64,000 nt of DNA, taken from the NCBI GenBank assembly GCA_928212115.1, contig CAKMRJ010001112.1:406040171-406104170 (forward strand), given 5' to 3'. The translations under genes were made by a program, and so were the position numbers. This DNA comes from Lactuca virosa (lineage: Eukaryota > Streptophyta > Magnoliopsida > Asterales > Asteraceae). The notes under the pieces were generated by a model. It searched no databases, was not told the DNA's origin, and worked only from the letters and a program-made list of their open reading frames with translations. Below are positions 13,023 to 25,409 of the stretch, piece by piece (positions within the stretch are counted from its first letter, which is position 1; the number at the start of each line of letters is the position of its first letter).

Positions 13023-13449
13023 CCAAGTGGGATATTGTTGGATTAGGTGTCTAAGCCCATAGCTATAATTGGTATGTACTTGAACCGAGAGTAACATGGT
13101 CCATTTCGGGTTGCCTTAACCAAGACAATTTGATAGGATAAATATTTGAGAAAGAGGTTATTTATGATTTACTAATATATTATAAGTATAATATTGAGAA
13201 ATCATATTATTTAATTAGTATTGATCAAGAATTAATTTGGAATTAATTTAGTGATCAAAAGAGACTAATTAAATTAACGGGGACTAATTATGTAAATTAG
13301 TGATACATATGGTTTGGGCTATTGATCCATGATGGGCTAAGTTTATGTAAGAATCCATAAAGAGTTAGTCCTTATGAGTTATGGATCAAAAGCCTAAGTG
13401 TGAGAATCAGGGTTACATGTGACTCTTGGATTCTACACTATATATGTAA

Positions 13450-13783
13450 TGTCACAACCCGAAATTCTTACCTAGTAAAGTCAACTCTAGTCAACCAAAG
13501 CCAAACTTGGGTCAACTAAAGTCCCCTTTATTGTTTGGATTTATATTAAGGTTAGAATAATAGTTTTTACATGTTGAAAACCTTAGTATATTTGTGGTAG
13601 GATTTAGAAGGAAAACACTTGAAAAACCAAGAAACTTCGCATCCTTTTTCCTTCTTTCGTCTCTTCGGACCGCAAACCTGGCAGGGACTGTGAACTGTTT
13701 AGTGCCTTCGGACCGTGAACCGAGACCGTGAACGCTTTGGCCGTGAACTGAAGCCATGAACCCCTTGGCCGTGAACTCCTCCC

Positions 13784-13846
<63 letters not shown>

Positions 13847-14300
13847 TATATATATATATAGATATATATTTCATTTCTGGGGGTGAATCCAAGGATTTCT
13901 CTCTCAAGTATCATCTTCCAAACCTTCAAATCTTCTTAGATTATTGATTGGATCTTCAAGGTGTTCATTTTCTCATCAACATTCTAGTGATTTCTAGCCC
14001 TCGTAAACTTGTTACACCTGCAAATCTTCAAGATCTTCAAGATCATTGGGTCGTGAACTCAAGAACATCAAGTTTTCTTGGGCCGTGAACTCAAGAACAT
14101 CAGACTAAGAACTCATTAGGTTAACCTATCACTACTAAGTGTATATGAGAGAGTGGTATATAATTTATACTCAACAAGATTTAGGATGTGTGATTCCGCC
14201 CTATCTCATGTTCCTTGTTTGGTTGTGGACTTGGGGTAAAGCCACCCATCCGAACATTTTGTTAATCTGAATTATATACGACTTGTATACACGACGTAAT
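13450..14300 (+). repeat. Shortened 5' LTR of gypsy D
   Basis: Matches 15564-16220 closely, including the TA array and the TCAAGAACATCAAG block. Later similarity to 16660-16740 is patchy (CCTTGTTTGG[T/A]TGTGG). About 1.4 kb present in the other LTR is missing; the right boundary is approximate. The TA microsatellite spans 13785-13866. Confidence 0.6.
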
Positions 14301-14329
14301 GGTTGATGAGCCAAGTATGAGTCTTATCA

Positions 14330-15500
14330 TGAACTTCAGAGTAAAAGCCCGCACGCCTACTACAACAACCGAAGATACCTGAGTGGAAGTGGTAGCGGAT
14401 TACAATGGGCTACATAATTAAGTTACCCAAGGCAACAGGTGGACTTGATACCATTTTGGGTGATCGTCGACAGATTAACCAGGTCCGCACACTTCCTGCA
14501 AATTGAAGGAAACAGGCAAAATAGAGAAGCTAACTAGAACGTGTGTCCGAGAGATTAGTTAGACTGCACGGTGTTCCAGTATCTGTTATCTCTGTCCAAA
14601 ATAGTAGAATCATCTCCCAGTTCAGTCAGTCACTTCAGAAATCTTTGGGAACTAGGATAGTCATGAGCATAGCCTACTATCCTTAAACTGACAGACAGAA
14701 AGAGTGAATGATTCAAACATTAGAAGACATGTTGAGAGCATATGTGATCGACTTTGGTAAAGCATGGGATACCCATTTGCCAACTAGTTGAGTTCCTTAC
14801 CATACTAGCATTAAAGTCGCTCCATTTGAAACCCTCTATGGTCATAAGTGCAGAGCCCCTCTGCACTGGACTAAAGTAGGTGACACGCGACTAGCTAGAG
14901 GTCAAATTCCAAAAAAGTACCGAGAAGAGAGTACGAATCCAGGAGCGACGTAAAGCTTCCAGAGTCAGACAGAAAAGCTACGACTTCAATAGGAGAAAAC
15001 CCTTGGAATTGTGGTCCGAAAAATCATCCGAGAAACTACCGAGAAGAGAGTACGAATCCAGGAGCAATGTAAAGCTTCCAGAGTCAGACAGAAAAGCTAC
15101 GACTTCAATAGGAGAAAACGCTTGGAATTCCAGGTTGGTGACCACATCATGTGAAGGTAAATCCAAGGTACATAGGACCATTCGAGATCCTTGCTAGATT
15201 TGGTGCAGTAGCTTATGGACCCGACTACCTCGAGAATTCAATAACTTACACCCCACCTTCCACGTCTTTAACTTGAAAAGTGTTTTTCCGATGAGACTTT
15301 TGTTATCCCACTCGATTAGATCAAGGTGAATGAGAACCTCAACTTTGTGGAAGAACCCGTAGAAATCCTAGACAGTGAAGCCGATAGGACTAATCAAATC
15401 CCTATCTCGATAGTGAGGGTCCGCTTAAGTGCATAGCAAGGACCTGAATTCACTTAAGAACGGGAGGATCATATGAAACATAAGTATCCTCATCTTTTCC
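14330..15500 (+). pseudogene. Gypsy D integrase relic
   Basis: Fragments of an integrase frame are visible: FWVIVDRLTRSAHFL near 14455-14500; the region matching the HGVPVSIISDRDSRF block of G near 14568-14610; the AYHPQTDGQSER-like block near 14670-14705; then C-terminal sequence to the TAAGTATCCTCATCTTTTCC end near 15480, matching the KYPHLF end of G. Stops occur throughout. A segment of about 85 bp starting TACCGAGAAGAGAGTACGAA is present twice, at 14918 and 15037, spaced 119 bp. Upstream pol and gag are deleted. Confidence 0.75.
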
Positions 15501-15563
15501 TTTAGCCCATATGTATACCTTAGACTTAATTTCGGGATGAAATTCCCTCTAACGGGGGGATGA

Positions 15564-15894
15564 TGTCACAACCCGAAATTTTTACCTTGTAAAGTCAACT
15601 CTAGTCAACCAAAGTCAAACTTAGGTCAACTAAAGTCCCCTTTATTGTTTGGATTTCTATTAAGGTTAGAATAATAGTTTTTACATGTTGAAAACCTTAG
15701 AATATTTGTGGTAGAATTTAGAAGGAAAACACTTGAAAAACCAAGAAACTTCGCATCCTCTTTCCTTCTTTCTTCTCTTCGGACCGCAAACCTCGCAGGG
15801 ACCGTGAACTGTTTACTGCCTTCGGACAGTGAACTGAGACCGTGAACGCTTCGGCCGTGAACCGAAGCCGTGAACCCCTTGGCCGTGAACTCCT

Positions 15895-15979
<85 letters not shown>

Positions 15980-17831
15980 CAGCTGATTATTTCTCATTCT
16001 TTCATTTCTGGTCGTGAATCCAAGGATTTCTCTCTCAAGTATCATCTTCCAAACCATCAAATCTTCTTAGATTATTTGCTTGGATCTTCAAGGTGTTCAT
16101 CTTCTCATCAACATTATAGTGATTTTTAGCCCTCATACGCTTGTTACACCTGCAAATCTTCAAGACCTTCAAGATCATTGGGCTGTGAACTCAAGAACAT
16201 CAAGTGTTCTTGGGCCGTGATCTACCTTTTTAAATGGTTTTAAATGCTTTTAAAGTGAGTTCATACCCCCTATAATCTACCTTTTTAAATGGTTTTAAAT
16301 GCTTTTAAAGTGGGGGGATGCAAGTTGAAAACAAGTTATTTGTGTTAATGTCTATATGCATAAACAACCAAAAAAAAGACTTGCTTATGGTTAATAATAT
16401 TGTGTTAATATTTACTTATGATAACAATCACACAAAAGGTTTTCTTTTGCTTTTAAATATTGTGTTAACAATAAAAGGTTACCAAATACTTCCAAAATGA
16501 CTTGAAGTCATGTAAACTCTTTAAAGTCACAGAGACTATTTTTTAAAAAACTGTTAAACTCTTTTAAAATGTTTTATAAACTCTTTAAACTTATATTTGT
16601 CAAAATCATGTTCATATATGTATAAGTATATAAATAAGACTTAAAGAGCTTAGGACTAATGAGTTGCCTTATTTCATTTTCCTTGTTTGGATGTGGGCTT
16701 AATGTGGGGTTATTTTTTTAAGAAGGTCGTTTCCTTCTTAATTATATATATTATACATATAGGAATATAAAAGGTTACTTCAGTCGGTATCATTACCTTT
16801 GTATCACGCTGAGCAAAGGGGTACATTCATGAGAGATCATGCTAACCAGATAGAACATATAAATTATTAGAGGTATAATTTATGAAACAAACGAGAAATC
16901 TATTTTCTAGATAAGTATACGAGGTTTAAACTACTTTGTTAAGAAGAGGATATAATTCGATCTTTACTTAAAACTAGACAAACCAAAATATGATGGTACG
17001 ATTTCAGGACATAGCAATATATTTGCTATGTCACACTCTTGTAACCAGAGTCTCCTAGAGGGAGAGCGGGCATTGTGTGTATAGATCTATATGGGACTGA
17101 CAATCCCACACCTCGTTGCTAGCTACAGTAGGACCTACCGGTCTACGGGTGACAAATGTCACATTCAGTTTCGACGCCAGAATGTCGTCGTGTTTATTCT
17201 AGTCAATCAGCATGGTTAAAACTTTATCGCATTTTAACCCTAATTAACCAGTTTTATAATAGGTTAGTTATTACACCAGTAGTGTATTTTTAAGAAATAC
17301 TACTGCATCGATCATTTTCCTTAAACAAAACAGAAAACATTCTTCTTATAATTTTATGGTGAGTTAAAATTATGTTATCCTTTGTTATGAGTACAATAAC
17401 ACTTAAACGAAACGGTTTTATGGGATTAAAACTACTTTTCAGTTATAAAGCAGAAAATATAGGATTTTCTGGAACGTAATCAATCACTTTCTTAAAACTA
17501 AAACAACCATAGATGAAACTAATACTTATGAACTCACCAGCTTAAATGATGGTCCTCTCTTTCAAAATAACTTGTATTCTCAGGAATCCAGTAGACAGGT
17601 ACACTCCCGGAGCTTTTGAGAAGACATCTTAGTACCGTGCTGCGTTTTTTGTCTTATAATATATCTACTTTTGATGTTGAATATCTAATATTTGAACACT
17701 CATGTAAAAACTTATACATTATTAATGCAATGGTTGTTGTACTTTGATTACTATAATGCATGTGTTGTGATACTTGACATGACGTCCTCCGCCCCTGAAC
17801 GTTTTTGCCGTTCCGGTTTGGGGGTGTGACA
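15564..17831 (+). repeat. 3' LTR of gypsy D
   Basis: 2268 bp, beginning TGTCACAACCCGAAATT. It holds an uninterrupted TA array at 15897-15976, matching the array in the other LTR. Two copies of a CTACCTTTTTAAATGGTTTT unit lie at 16222 and 16276. Reading frames of mostly Ile-Tyr here are translations of the TA array. Confidence 0.85.
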
Positions 17832-18182
17832 TGTAACCCCTTTATGCACAAAATTGACACTAGTGATCTTGGAGATGCTATAGCCGAATTTTGGTGCCTA
17901 GAAACTCTCTATCAAAGTCCTTTTTTGTTCATGGTGTTTGTGATTTGTTTGAGGCTTCACACTTGAGGTGCTAAGCTCTTGAGAGGCCAACAACTACAAG
18001 CTACTAATAATAGGTATTCTTCTAACTAATTTTTATGATTCATGTACCAAATTTGTATGCTAGATAGGTTCATGCTTTGGATAATTTTGTTGCATGTATA
18101 ACTTGAGAAAACTTAGATCCAAATCAATTAGGGTTGTATGTGCACCATAGGAGTGTTATAGTTCCTAAAACCCAACAGAAGT

Positions 18183-21100
18183 GTCATCAAATAAAATTAA
18201 AAGGTAATGTTACTAGGGTTAGGGACGTTCGTAATTTAACCATTGAAGTTAAGGGACTTAATTTCAAAATTCACATTAAAACACCAATGAAGGCGTCGAC
18301 GAGTTTGGAACCTGAATCGGTTTCATGCGTTCCTTTTCTCTGTGCGTTTCTCTTCTACTTCGGACATATGTGTTCAATTAATAAGCCTCGTCCCCATTCA
18401 TTTGGTGTTGTTCATCGATAAGCAGTAAGAGCGAAAAAATCGATCACGAGGATAGGGGGCAAGGCAGGAGGTTGACGATTTGTTGGGAGTAGTGTGCTCG
18501 GTCAACAGACAAGATAGAAGCATCGGTGTTGGCTTCGACCAATTCTAGGAATCGATCTCCCACCTTGGTAATTCCTTGACTTCTTCCTTATACTATGTTG
18601 ATACCTCAATTAGGTTGAAATCGGTTGCTATTATTAGGTTTAATTGCTTCTCAATTGATTCAATCAATTTTCTTCTTCATTCTCTCAGTTCTAGTGTTTT
18701 ATGTGGTCAATTTCCAACCACTTTGATGGTATTTTTGATTGATTTTTGCAGGAAAAATCAAAATATTAACACTCCCTCATATCTTGGTATTGGTGCTCAT
18801 GAATTGGTTGTAACCTTGAAGTCAAAAATTGTTTTCTTGTTGTTATGTTTCTTTTTTTTTTATCTGAACTTTTGTGAATATTTTTCTGCATAAAAATACA
18901 TGTTTGAACACTTCATAAGGCTCTCAAAATAGCCCTAAAGATCTTTCTATGTGGTAAATGGTGAGGTAGTTTTGTTAGCAAAAATATGTCATCATTTAGC
19001 TTGAAAGGCATTATGATTCTTGGTTGGCTTGTTGGTATTTTCGGTCTCCAAAACTATGACTTTTGGGCTGAAGTAACAACCTTGAAAGTCACATAATACA
19101 TGTCGAAAAGTTCACCCAAATTCCATTTCAACATGTGTCTTGGTTAGGAACTTAAAGAAGTCTCGATTGGTAAGGATTTTGAGTTTGGTGTGGTAATAGC
19201 ATCATACTTTCAGTAATATTTTAGTCAACTCTTTGATATTTTAATTAAGCATTTAATTTATGCCTTAATACCTTCATTCAATCCTATTATGTGTAAAATT
19301 TAGTGGCTTTAATCCATGTCTAAAGTCTTCAAGCATATGCTGATTGTTGGTAATAGTTGGAAATCTGCACAGCAATGTTTACTTGTATTTTAAGGCATGT
19401 ACAGGCCATTCTGTTCCGAATTAAAGAAATCACCAAAAATAAATGTTGTAGGAAATCTAGTCTAGTTTTCAGAAAGTCCACTATAATCCCATTTGGAGTT
19501 GTAGATTTTGTCTTATGTTTGAAACACTGAACAGTGGTGATGGCTGGAATTATAAAAAAAATGATATAAAACTAAAATATGATAAGCTTAACTTATAAAC
19601 TTTGAATGAACTTAATAACTTGATTATATATGTGATTTGGTGGTGTCCTTACAACTTCAAAGGAGCTCAAGACTTGAAGCTAATAAAGGATTCGTCAAGG
19701 CTAAGGTGAGTTAGTAGTTTTACTCACTAAATGTGTATAAGTCGCAAAGTACATTTCACATACGGGTCATTGATTCATTTTATGTCAAAATTGCTCACTG
19801 TTTTGTGTTTGAGTATGATATGTTAATTTGATATTCTTGCTTGCTAGTTTCCATACTTAGGGTCTAAATTGGTATTTGAGTCCATTTTGATGAATAAGAT
19901 GTTTATGGTATGGTAGCATGAATCTAATTGAAATGATGATAGTTGACTATGCTTTGGTGAATTGTTGATGAATTTGGTTAATATGATAACATTAATTGAT
20001 TGTATGTAATTGCATGCTTTACATGGTGGTTTGTTGAATTTTGTGGGGTGTTGCGTAGTGGGTTGGGTAGTTTATGACACTTGCCTTAAACCCTATCTGG
20101 ATACCTTTGGTGACCTATTAGGCTGAAAGAAGACCTATAAAAAGATCTTAAGCCATTTTGGTGTTAGTCGTTCGATCTATCTAAAAGAACCCGTGACACA
20201 TGGTGCACGTACACTGTCACTACAGTGTTTGTGGAATGGAGTGATGTGGTCCTACCAAGGGGGACTAGTATAAACATCACGTTGGATTGGGAGGTGTTAT
20301 GGATGTACGACACTGTTGGTACCATATCATGAACGACTACGCAGAACACTTGTGTTTCGCATAGTCGGAGTAGCAAAATGGGTGTATGGGTTTGGTGTTT
20401 CGGGTGGAATTCATGAGCCACTTAGTGCATTCAACAATGCGGGAACACGAGTAGTGAACTGGATAGTTCTCTTAGGATAGGATGTGTGTAGAGACTCATG
20501 CCTATCATATGACACTTTTGGTGATTTGTGATGCTTTTCATGATATTATTTGGGTGACATTCCTTTGGTGATATTCTTTTGGTGATATTCTTTTGGTGAC
20601 ATTCCTTTGGTGATATTCTTTTGGTGATATTCTTTTGGTGACATTCCTTTGGTGATATTCTTTTGGTGATATTATTTTGGTGACATTCCTTTGGTGATAT
20701 TCTTTTGGTGATATTCTTTGGATGACATGCCTTTGGTGATATTCTTTTGGTGACATACTTTTAGTGATATGCTTTTGGTGACATGATTTTGGTGATATGC
20801 TTTTGGTGACATACTTTTGGTGATGTGCTTTTGGTGATATGCTTTTAGTGATATGTGATGCTTTTGGGGAAATGTTATGTTTTGGTGATATGTGATGCAC
20901 TTTGTGATATCTATTTCTTTTGGTGAGATGTGTTGCTTTTGGTGATATGCAATACTTTTCATGGTATGTGAAGAATTTGTTCTTATATGTATTATATATG
21001 TGAGTAAGGTGTATTTGTTGCTTAAAGTTGTTATGTCATAAACTGAATTGTTGACATGTTTGGGAATTGTACGTTTTCCCTACGACTATATGCAACTTTT

Positions 21101-21435
21101 ATTAACTCACTCAGCAAGGGCTGACACTTGTTTCTTGTACTTTGTTCCTTTGACTCGGTACATGTAGCTTAGGAGCGTGGATTGGTGTGGTTGGGGACAG
21201 TTATCTTTGGGTATTACGTTTTTATTTAGACGATACCACTTGGACATGTTTTGGTTGTTACTTTTTGTTCAATAATGGTTTTCATAAACTTAAAAAATTT
21301 TAATTGGGTTGTTTTTGAAAGATGGTAATGTGTGGTTTTTTTAAAGCATGAATTTTAAATAACCAAGTCTTCCTCTAACATATTATGTTAAATAAATGTT
21401 TTAAAAAAAATCGGGGTAAAATTCACAATGTTACA
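18183..21435 (+). repeat. Right part of element C (LTR sequence)
   Basis: Continues C after copia B. No gene is recognised. The short frames at 18134-18421 and 18576-18893 show no family motif. The region has typical LTR texture, ending ATTCACAATGTTACA. It contains the 20545-20960 minisatellite. Confidence 0.65.
20545..20960. repeat. 14-15-bp minisatellite, TTTTGGTGATATTC type
   Basis: About 28 units alternating TTTTGGTGATATTC and CTTTGGTGACATT, with later units ending ATGC. On the minus strand it gives open frames of repeated HQK/ITK/SPK residues, which are products of the repeat, not genes. Confidence 0.9.
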
Positions 21436-22980
21436 ACTGCCAAATGGAAGGAGGCGATGGATAGTGAGATTCAGTCCATGTATGATAACCAAGTATGGAA
21501 CATGGTTGATTACGTGCATGGTCGAAAGACAGTCGAGTGAAAATGGATCTTCAAGAAGAAGATCGACATGGATGGGAAAGTACACACTTTCAAATTTAGG
21601 TTGGTTGCTAAGGGATTTACTCAAATGCAATGGATTGACTATGATGAGACCTTTTCACCAGTAGCTAAGATAAAATCTATCAGGATAATGCTTGCTATAA
21701 CTGCATTTCATGATTATGAAATATGGCAGATGGATGTTAAAACCGCTTTCCTTAATGTGAAGTTATCTGAGGACGTCTACATGAGTCATCCATAGGTTTT
21801 TGTACACTCCAAGTTTCCTGATAGAGTGTGTAGGCTTGAGAAATCCATTTATAGATTGAAACAAGCATCTCCCAGCTGGAATCGTTGCTTCCATGAGAAG
21901 GTCAAAGGGTTTGGGTTCTCTATAAGTGAAGATGAGTCATGCGTATATGTCAAAGCTAGTAGGAGTATAGTGACCTTCCTAGTCTTGTATGTTGATGACA
22001 TAGTTCTTATAGGAAATGACATTCCAACTTTGCAAGAAGTTAAGTCTTGGCTTGGAAAGTGTTTCGCTATGAAGGATCTAGGGGAAGCGGCCTATATTCT
22101 TGGAATAAGAATTCATCGGGATAGAAATAATCGTCTTATTGGTCTTATCCAGAGTACATATTTGGATAAAATGCTGAAACGTTTCAGTATGGAGAATTCA
22201 AAGAAAGGTGAATTACCTATTCATAATACTATTAAGTTGAGTAAGACCCAAAGTCCCAATACTGATGAAGAGATAGTTAACATGAGTCGAGTCCCATATG
22301 CTTTGGCTGTAGGATCGATCATGTATGCAATGACTTGTACTCGCCCTGATTTGTCTTATGCTTTGAGCATGGTTAGTCGATTTCAGAGAAATCCTGGCAG
22401 AGCCCATTGGATAGCAGTGAAGAATATTCTTAAGAATCTACGAAGAACAAAAGACATATTCCTAGTTCTTGGCGGCAGTGATACGTTAAGAGTAAGTGGT
22501 TACAGTGACACCAGTTTTCAAACAGATTGAGACAACTTTTGTTCACAGTCTGGCTGGGTATTCTTATTGAATGGAGGAGAAGTTACTTGGAAGAGTTCCA
22601 AGCAAGACATGGTGGCTGATTCCACTTATGATTCAAAGTACATTGAAGCAAGTGAAGCATAAAAGGAAGCGGCTTGGCTGAAGAACTTTATCATAGATCT
22701 TGGAGTCGTTCCAACTATTCAGGAACCAATGGAACTGCTCTGTGATAATGAAGACGCGGTTACTTTGACAAAAGAACCAAAGGATCATGGTAGATCCAAG
22801 CATATCGACAGAAAGTACCATTTCATTTGACATAGAGTTACAAAGGGACATCTTATGGTGAAGAAATTATCTTCAGAAGATAACGTTGTAGATACTTTCA
22901 CAAAGGCTCCGAGCAGAGTCAAACACTACCAGCATGCTAGGAACATAGGCCTAAAAGACGATGTTAGTTTTAGTGGTTAT
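21436..22980 (+). pseudogene. Copia A pol, part 2: reverse transcriptase and RNase H
   Basis: Continues the frame cut at 5814 (EA then AKWKEAMDSEI). RT blocks in order: KWIFKKK, RLVAKGF, DYDETFSPVAK, WQMDVKTAFLN, YRLKQASPSW, then the catalytic YVDD at 21988-21999 and MKDLGEA. The connection and RNase H follow with VGSIMYAMTCTRPDLSYA, SGYSDTSFQTD, SKQDMVADSTYDSKYIEA and SKHIDRKYHF. In-frame stops at about 21538, 21793, 22528, 22660 and 22828 disable it. The ones at 21793 and 22828 look like C-to-T changes (CAG to TAG, CGA to TGA). The longest open run is 21826-22530. Confidence 0.93.
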
Positions 22981-24546
22981 ATGATATTTTGAAACTTGTA
23001 ACAAAATAAATGTAGTTGACTTTGGTGAATGAATAATAGAGAATTATTTATGAGTATTGTACTGCTTTTTCAATCTTTTATTCTTCTTTTTGCATGTTTT
23101 ACTTCCTGAGTAATTTGAATTATTCAACCTTCCATAGTTCTTCATACTTTTGGAAGTAAGTAATGATTTAAGACTATCATGAATTTATTGTAGATTGTCG
23201 ATTGAGGTTAAGACATTGCAATTCGAATTGCTACGATATTCATGAGTACTTTAAAAATATAGATTTTAACTATTGGATAAACCTACGCTTAGAGATTACT
23301 TCATGGATCTAGTCACGGGTAATTCTAAGACGATAATATCTATTATTCTTCAAATGGAGATACATAAGTTCTAATTTACGAATCGGTTGTATATTGGAAT
23401 TATGCTTCAAGGAATTATGCTTCAAGTTTGGATCCATCAAAGACACTACATTTATGGACTATTGTAGGTATAAAGCTCCAATCCTGCTATCTAGTTCTTT
23501 ATATCTTGTCATTTGAGGTTTTTAGCACTTTTGGTCCATTTTATGGGTGATCTTGGAATTGAGTGGACTCCAACATCTTTTGACCAATTTAGAATGCTTC
23601 ATGGACTAGGAAAGTTGTGATCTTTTGCCTACCCTTATAGGCATGCAAGTTATCTTGGTCCTTTAGGTCATTTTGGTGAATTAAAGTTTAGATCTTGGAA
23701 GCTTGAGACATTGTTATGGATAAATTTGGAAACTTTATCCATCAAAAAATCATGTTGATTCGGATCTGAAGGTTGGAGACCTGAACTTAAGGGATTAACT
23801 TAAGAAAGATGCATTTTTGGGTCCCTTTGGGACTTACATTCTAGATCATGGTGGTTTGGACCTTCCTAATGGATAAAGTTAGAACTTTATCCATTAAGAC
23901 CTTGGAAAGTATCATATCTGAGCTTTGGAGATCTTGAAATCGGAAGAAAGTGGATTAATCTAGTTTGAGTTGTTCAGACCAGTCCCCACGGCGAGGCCTT
24001 AGGCTGTCATAGCATGGCGACTGGGGAATCAGCAACTATTTTGGAATTTTGTGCCCACGACGTGGCCAAGGAAGGCCATGGCATGGAGGGCTGTTGTTGG
24101 CAATTTTGACCTTAGCTTTGACTGTTGACTTTTTTACCAGTTTGACTTTTGCTTAAAATTGGGTAGAATTGAGTATTTGACTAAGGTTTGGGCTCGGTTT
24201 GGCTTTAGGAAGCTTGGGTTGGTTTTTCCATGCTGAGGTAGCTGTTGGGCTTCTGTTGAACAGTTCAAGTGAGGTAGCTGTTGGCCAGCAATGACTAATT
24301 GATGTGTCAATTTGAAGTCCCATGAAGTCTTTACAAATTGGGAAATCTGGAAACAGAATCTTGGACATTGAGATTGACTATGATCCATGTCTCGTGACCA
24401 TACGATATCATGAAGAACGAATGGATAGCTGATCACTTATCTTAGGGCCAATAGTTTATTTATATCAGAGTTTTGCAGTGGCTTTGGAAAGCACTATTTC
24501 CTATTTACTTCAAGGTCTATATTTGCAACTGTAGTTACAGAGTTAT
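22981..24546 (+). other. 3' untranslated region of copia A
   Basis: No gene. 23060-23390 is collinear with the same part of B (12270-12600) and E (48380-48760). 23400-24370 has no counterpart there and may be a later insertion. It carries TTTATCCAT[C/T]AA motifs and a doubled GAATTATGCTTCAAG near 23398. 24375-24546 is collinear with B and E again. It ends at the polypurine tract CCAAGTGGGAGAC (24547-24559). Confidence 0.55.
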
Positions 24547-24559
24547 CCAAGTGGGAGAC

Positions 24560-25409
24560 TGTTGGATTAAGGTGTCTAAACCAATAACTAAATTGGTATA
24601 TACTTGAATTAGAAGCAAAGTCCTTTTTGGTTTGCCCTCATAACCAGTAACTGAATAGAACAACTTTTGGAGAGAGAGGTTGATTAATTAGTTTAAATTA
24701 TTATTAAATTAATTAGAAACTAAAATAAATGATTTATTAATATATTATATGATTAATATATTAATTTGAAATAATAGAAATTAATTAGAATTAATTTGGA
24801 GTCAACTAAAATTAATTAAAAGTGCAGGGGATAAGTTGTAATTGTTCAATAGTTAAACAAGAGAAGTTCCAGAACCGTCCCATAAGGGGGACAATTTTGG
24901 GAAGCCTCTTAAGGTTTATAGAATGGTTCCTTATTGATAAATAAGAAGTTGGATAATTACCATATTTTAGATATTATTATAATATTCAATTAGGTTTATC
25001 CATTGCTTTCCTTATCAGCTATAAATAGGACCCCTAGGGTCCTTATTTTCTTGTGCACTTCTATTACTCCCATAGCACCGAAAATTTTCTATCCCTCTCC
25101 CCTCTCCTCAAGTTTTCTAGTTACTAGGATTTTTGGTACAAGCCATTAGAGGCATTCAAGTTTTTGGTATTTGTTTTCCAAGGAACTCAAGAGGATTTTG
25201 ATTTGATTATTTGCTATAATAATCAAAAGGTATGTATCTACACTCCTACATAAATTTCGATAATAGTAGGGTTCACCTAGGGTTTCTTAATATTCATAGT
25301 TAGTTGTTATCAATAGAGAAAACATAGATCTTTTTCTAGGTTGCATGTGAACTTAAGGGTTTAAGTGTTTTTCCATTCATATGAATTTTATAAACTAGAA
25401 AACCCATCA
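24560..25409 (+). repeat. 3' LTR of copia A
   Basis: Begins TGTTGGATTAAGGTGTCTAA and ends AAAACCCATCA. It pairs with 3673-4543, and the right TSD ATCAC follows. TATAAATAG at 25020-25028 is the likely TATA box of this LTR family. Confidence 0.9.

Larger units (their letters stand above)
13450..17831 (+). mobile_element. Internally deleted Ty3/gypsy element D
   Basis: Starts TGTCACAACCCGAAATTC and ends GGGGGTGTGACA. Perfect TSD TGTAA at 13445-13449 and 17832-17836. Two LTR copies (13450-about 14300, 15564-17831) flank a short integrase relic; gag, protease and RT are missing, as is much of the first LTR. A polypurine tract AACGGGGGGATGA precedes the second LTR at 15551-15563. Its LTR start and polypurine tract resemble those of G read on its own strand, so D and G are related. 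Confidence 0.88.
6055..18177 (+). mobile_element. Non-autonomous Ty1/copia element B, with gypsy D in its 3' LTR
   Basis: Perfect TSD GAAGT at 6050-6054 and 18178-18182. LTRs begin [T/A]GTTGGATTAGGTGTCTAAG and end ACCCAA[C/T]A. A PBS (TGGTATCAGAGC, 6794-6805) follows the 5' LTR and a polypurine tract CCAAGTGGGATAT (13023-13035) precedes the 3' LTR. The internal region of 6.2 kb has a gag relic at 8557 and only scraps of pol. Layout and sequence parallel copia E (42410-49904), so the two belong to one family that is presumably mobilised in trans by a relative. Confidence 0.92.
13036..18177 (+). repeat. 3' LTR of copia B, split by gypsy D
   Basis: Two pieces, 13036-13449 and 17837-18177, together match the 738-bp 5' LTR. 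The break falls in CTATATATGTAACCCC, close to where the TATA box would be. It ends CCCAACA at 18177. Confidence 0.9.
5815..21435 (+). mobile_element. LTR-type element C, probably a solo LTR, containing copia B
   Basis: Starts TGTAATGACTCAAAAATCC and ends AATGTTACA, inside the pol frame of copia A. Flanks GCTGT (5810-5814) and ACTGC (21436-21440) are both one transition from GCTGC, the target predicted by the uninterrupted pol frame. Without copia B the element is about 3.5 kb (5815-6054 plus 18183-21435). It has no PBS, polypurine tract or pol, so a solo LTR of a gypsy-type element is the best reading. The terminus resembles that of LTR H. Assignment as a solo LTR is inference; the boundaries are well supported by the restored reading frame. 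Confidence 0.78.
3673..25409 (+). mobile_element. Ty1/copia element A, with nested insertion
   Basis: LTRs of about 870 bp (3673-4543) and 850 bp (24560-25409) share the start T[G/A]TTGGATTAAGGTGTCTAA. Flanks give a 5-bp TSD, GTCAC at 3668-3672 and ATCAC at 25410-25414, one transition apart. A degenerate tRNA-Met PBS (10 of 13 matches) follows the 5' LTR and a polypurine tract CCAAGTGGGAGAC precedes the 3' LTR. The order of integrase then RT then RNase H is that of copia elements. Element C is inserted in pol at 5815-21435. The LTRs differ far more than those of E and G, and pol has many stops, so A is old and inactive. Confidence 0.9.

Noticed and set aside
13512..16129. Open frames of about 95-145 codons with long Ile-Tyr runs on both strands
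   Set aside because: Translations through TA microsatellites in the two LTRs of gypsy D. The same applies to 25365-25685 and 57324-57506.
18134..18893. Two open frames of about 100 codons considered as host genes
   Set aside because: The first begins in the LTR of copia B and crosses the TSD; the second has no motif and lies in element C.
20538..20962. Minus-strand open frames of 96 and 120 codons with repeated HQK/ITK/SPK residues
   Set aside because: Products of the TTTTGGTGATATTC minisatellite in element C.
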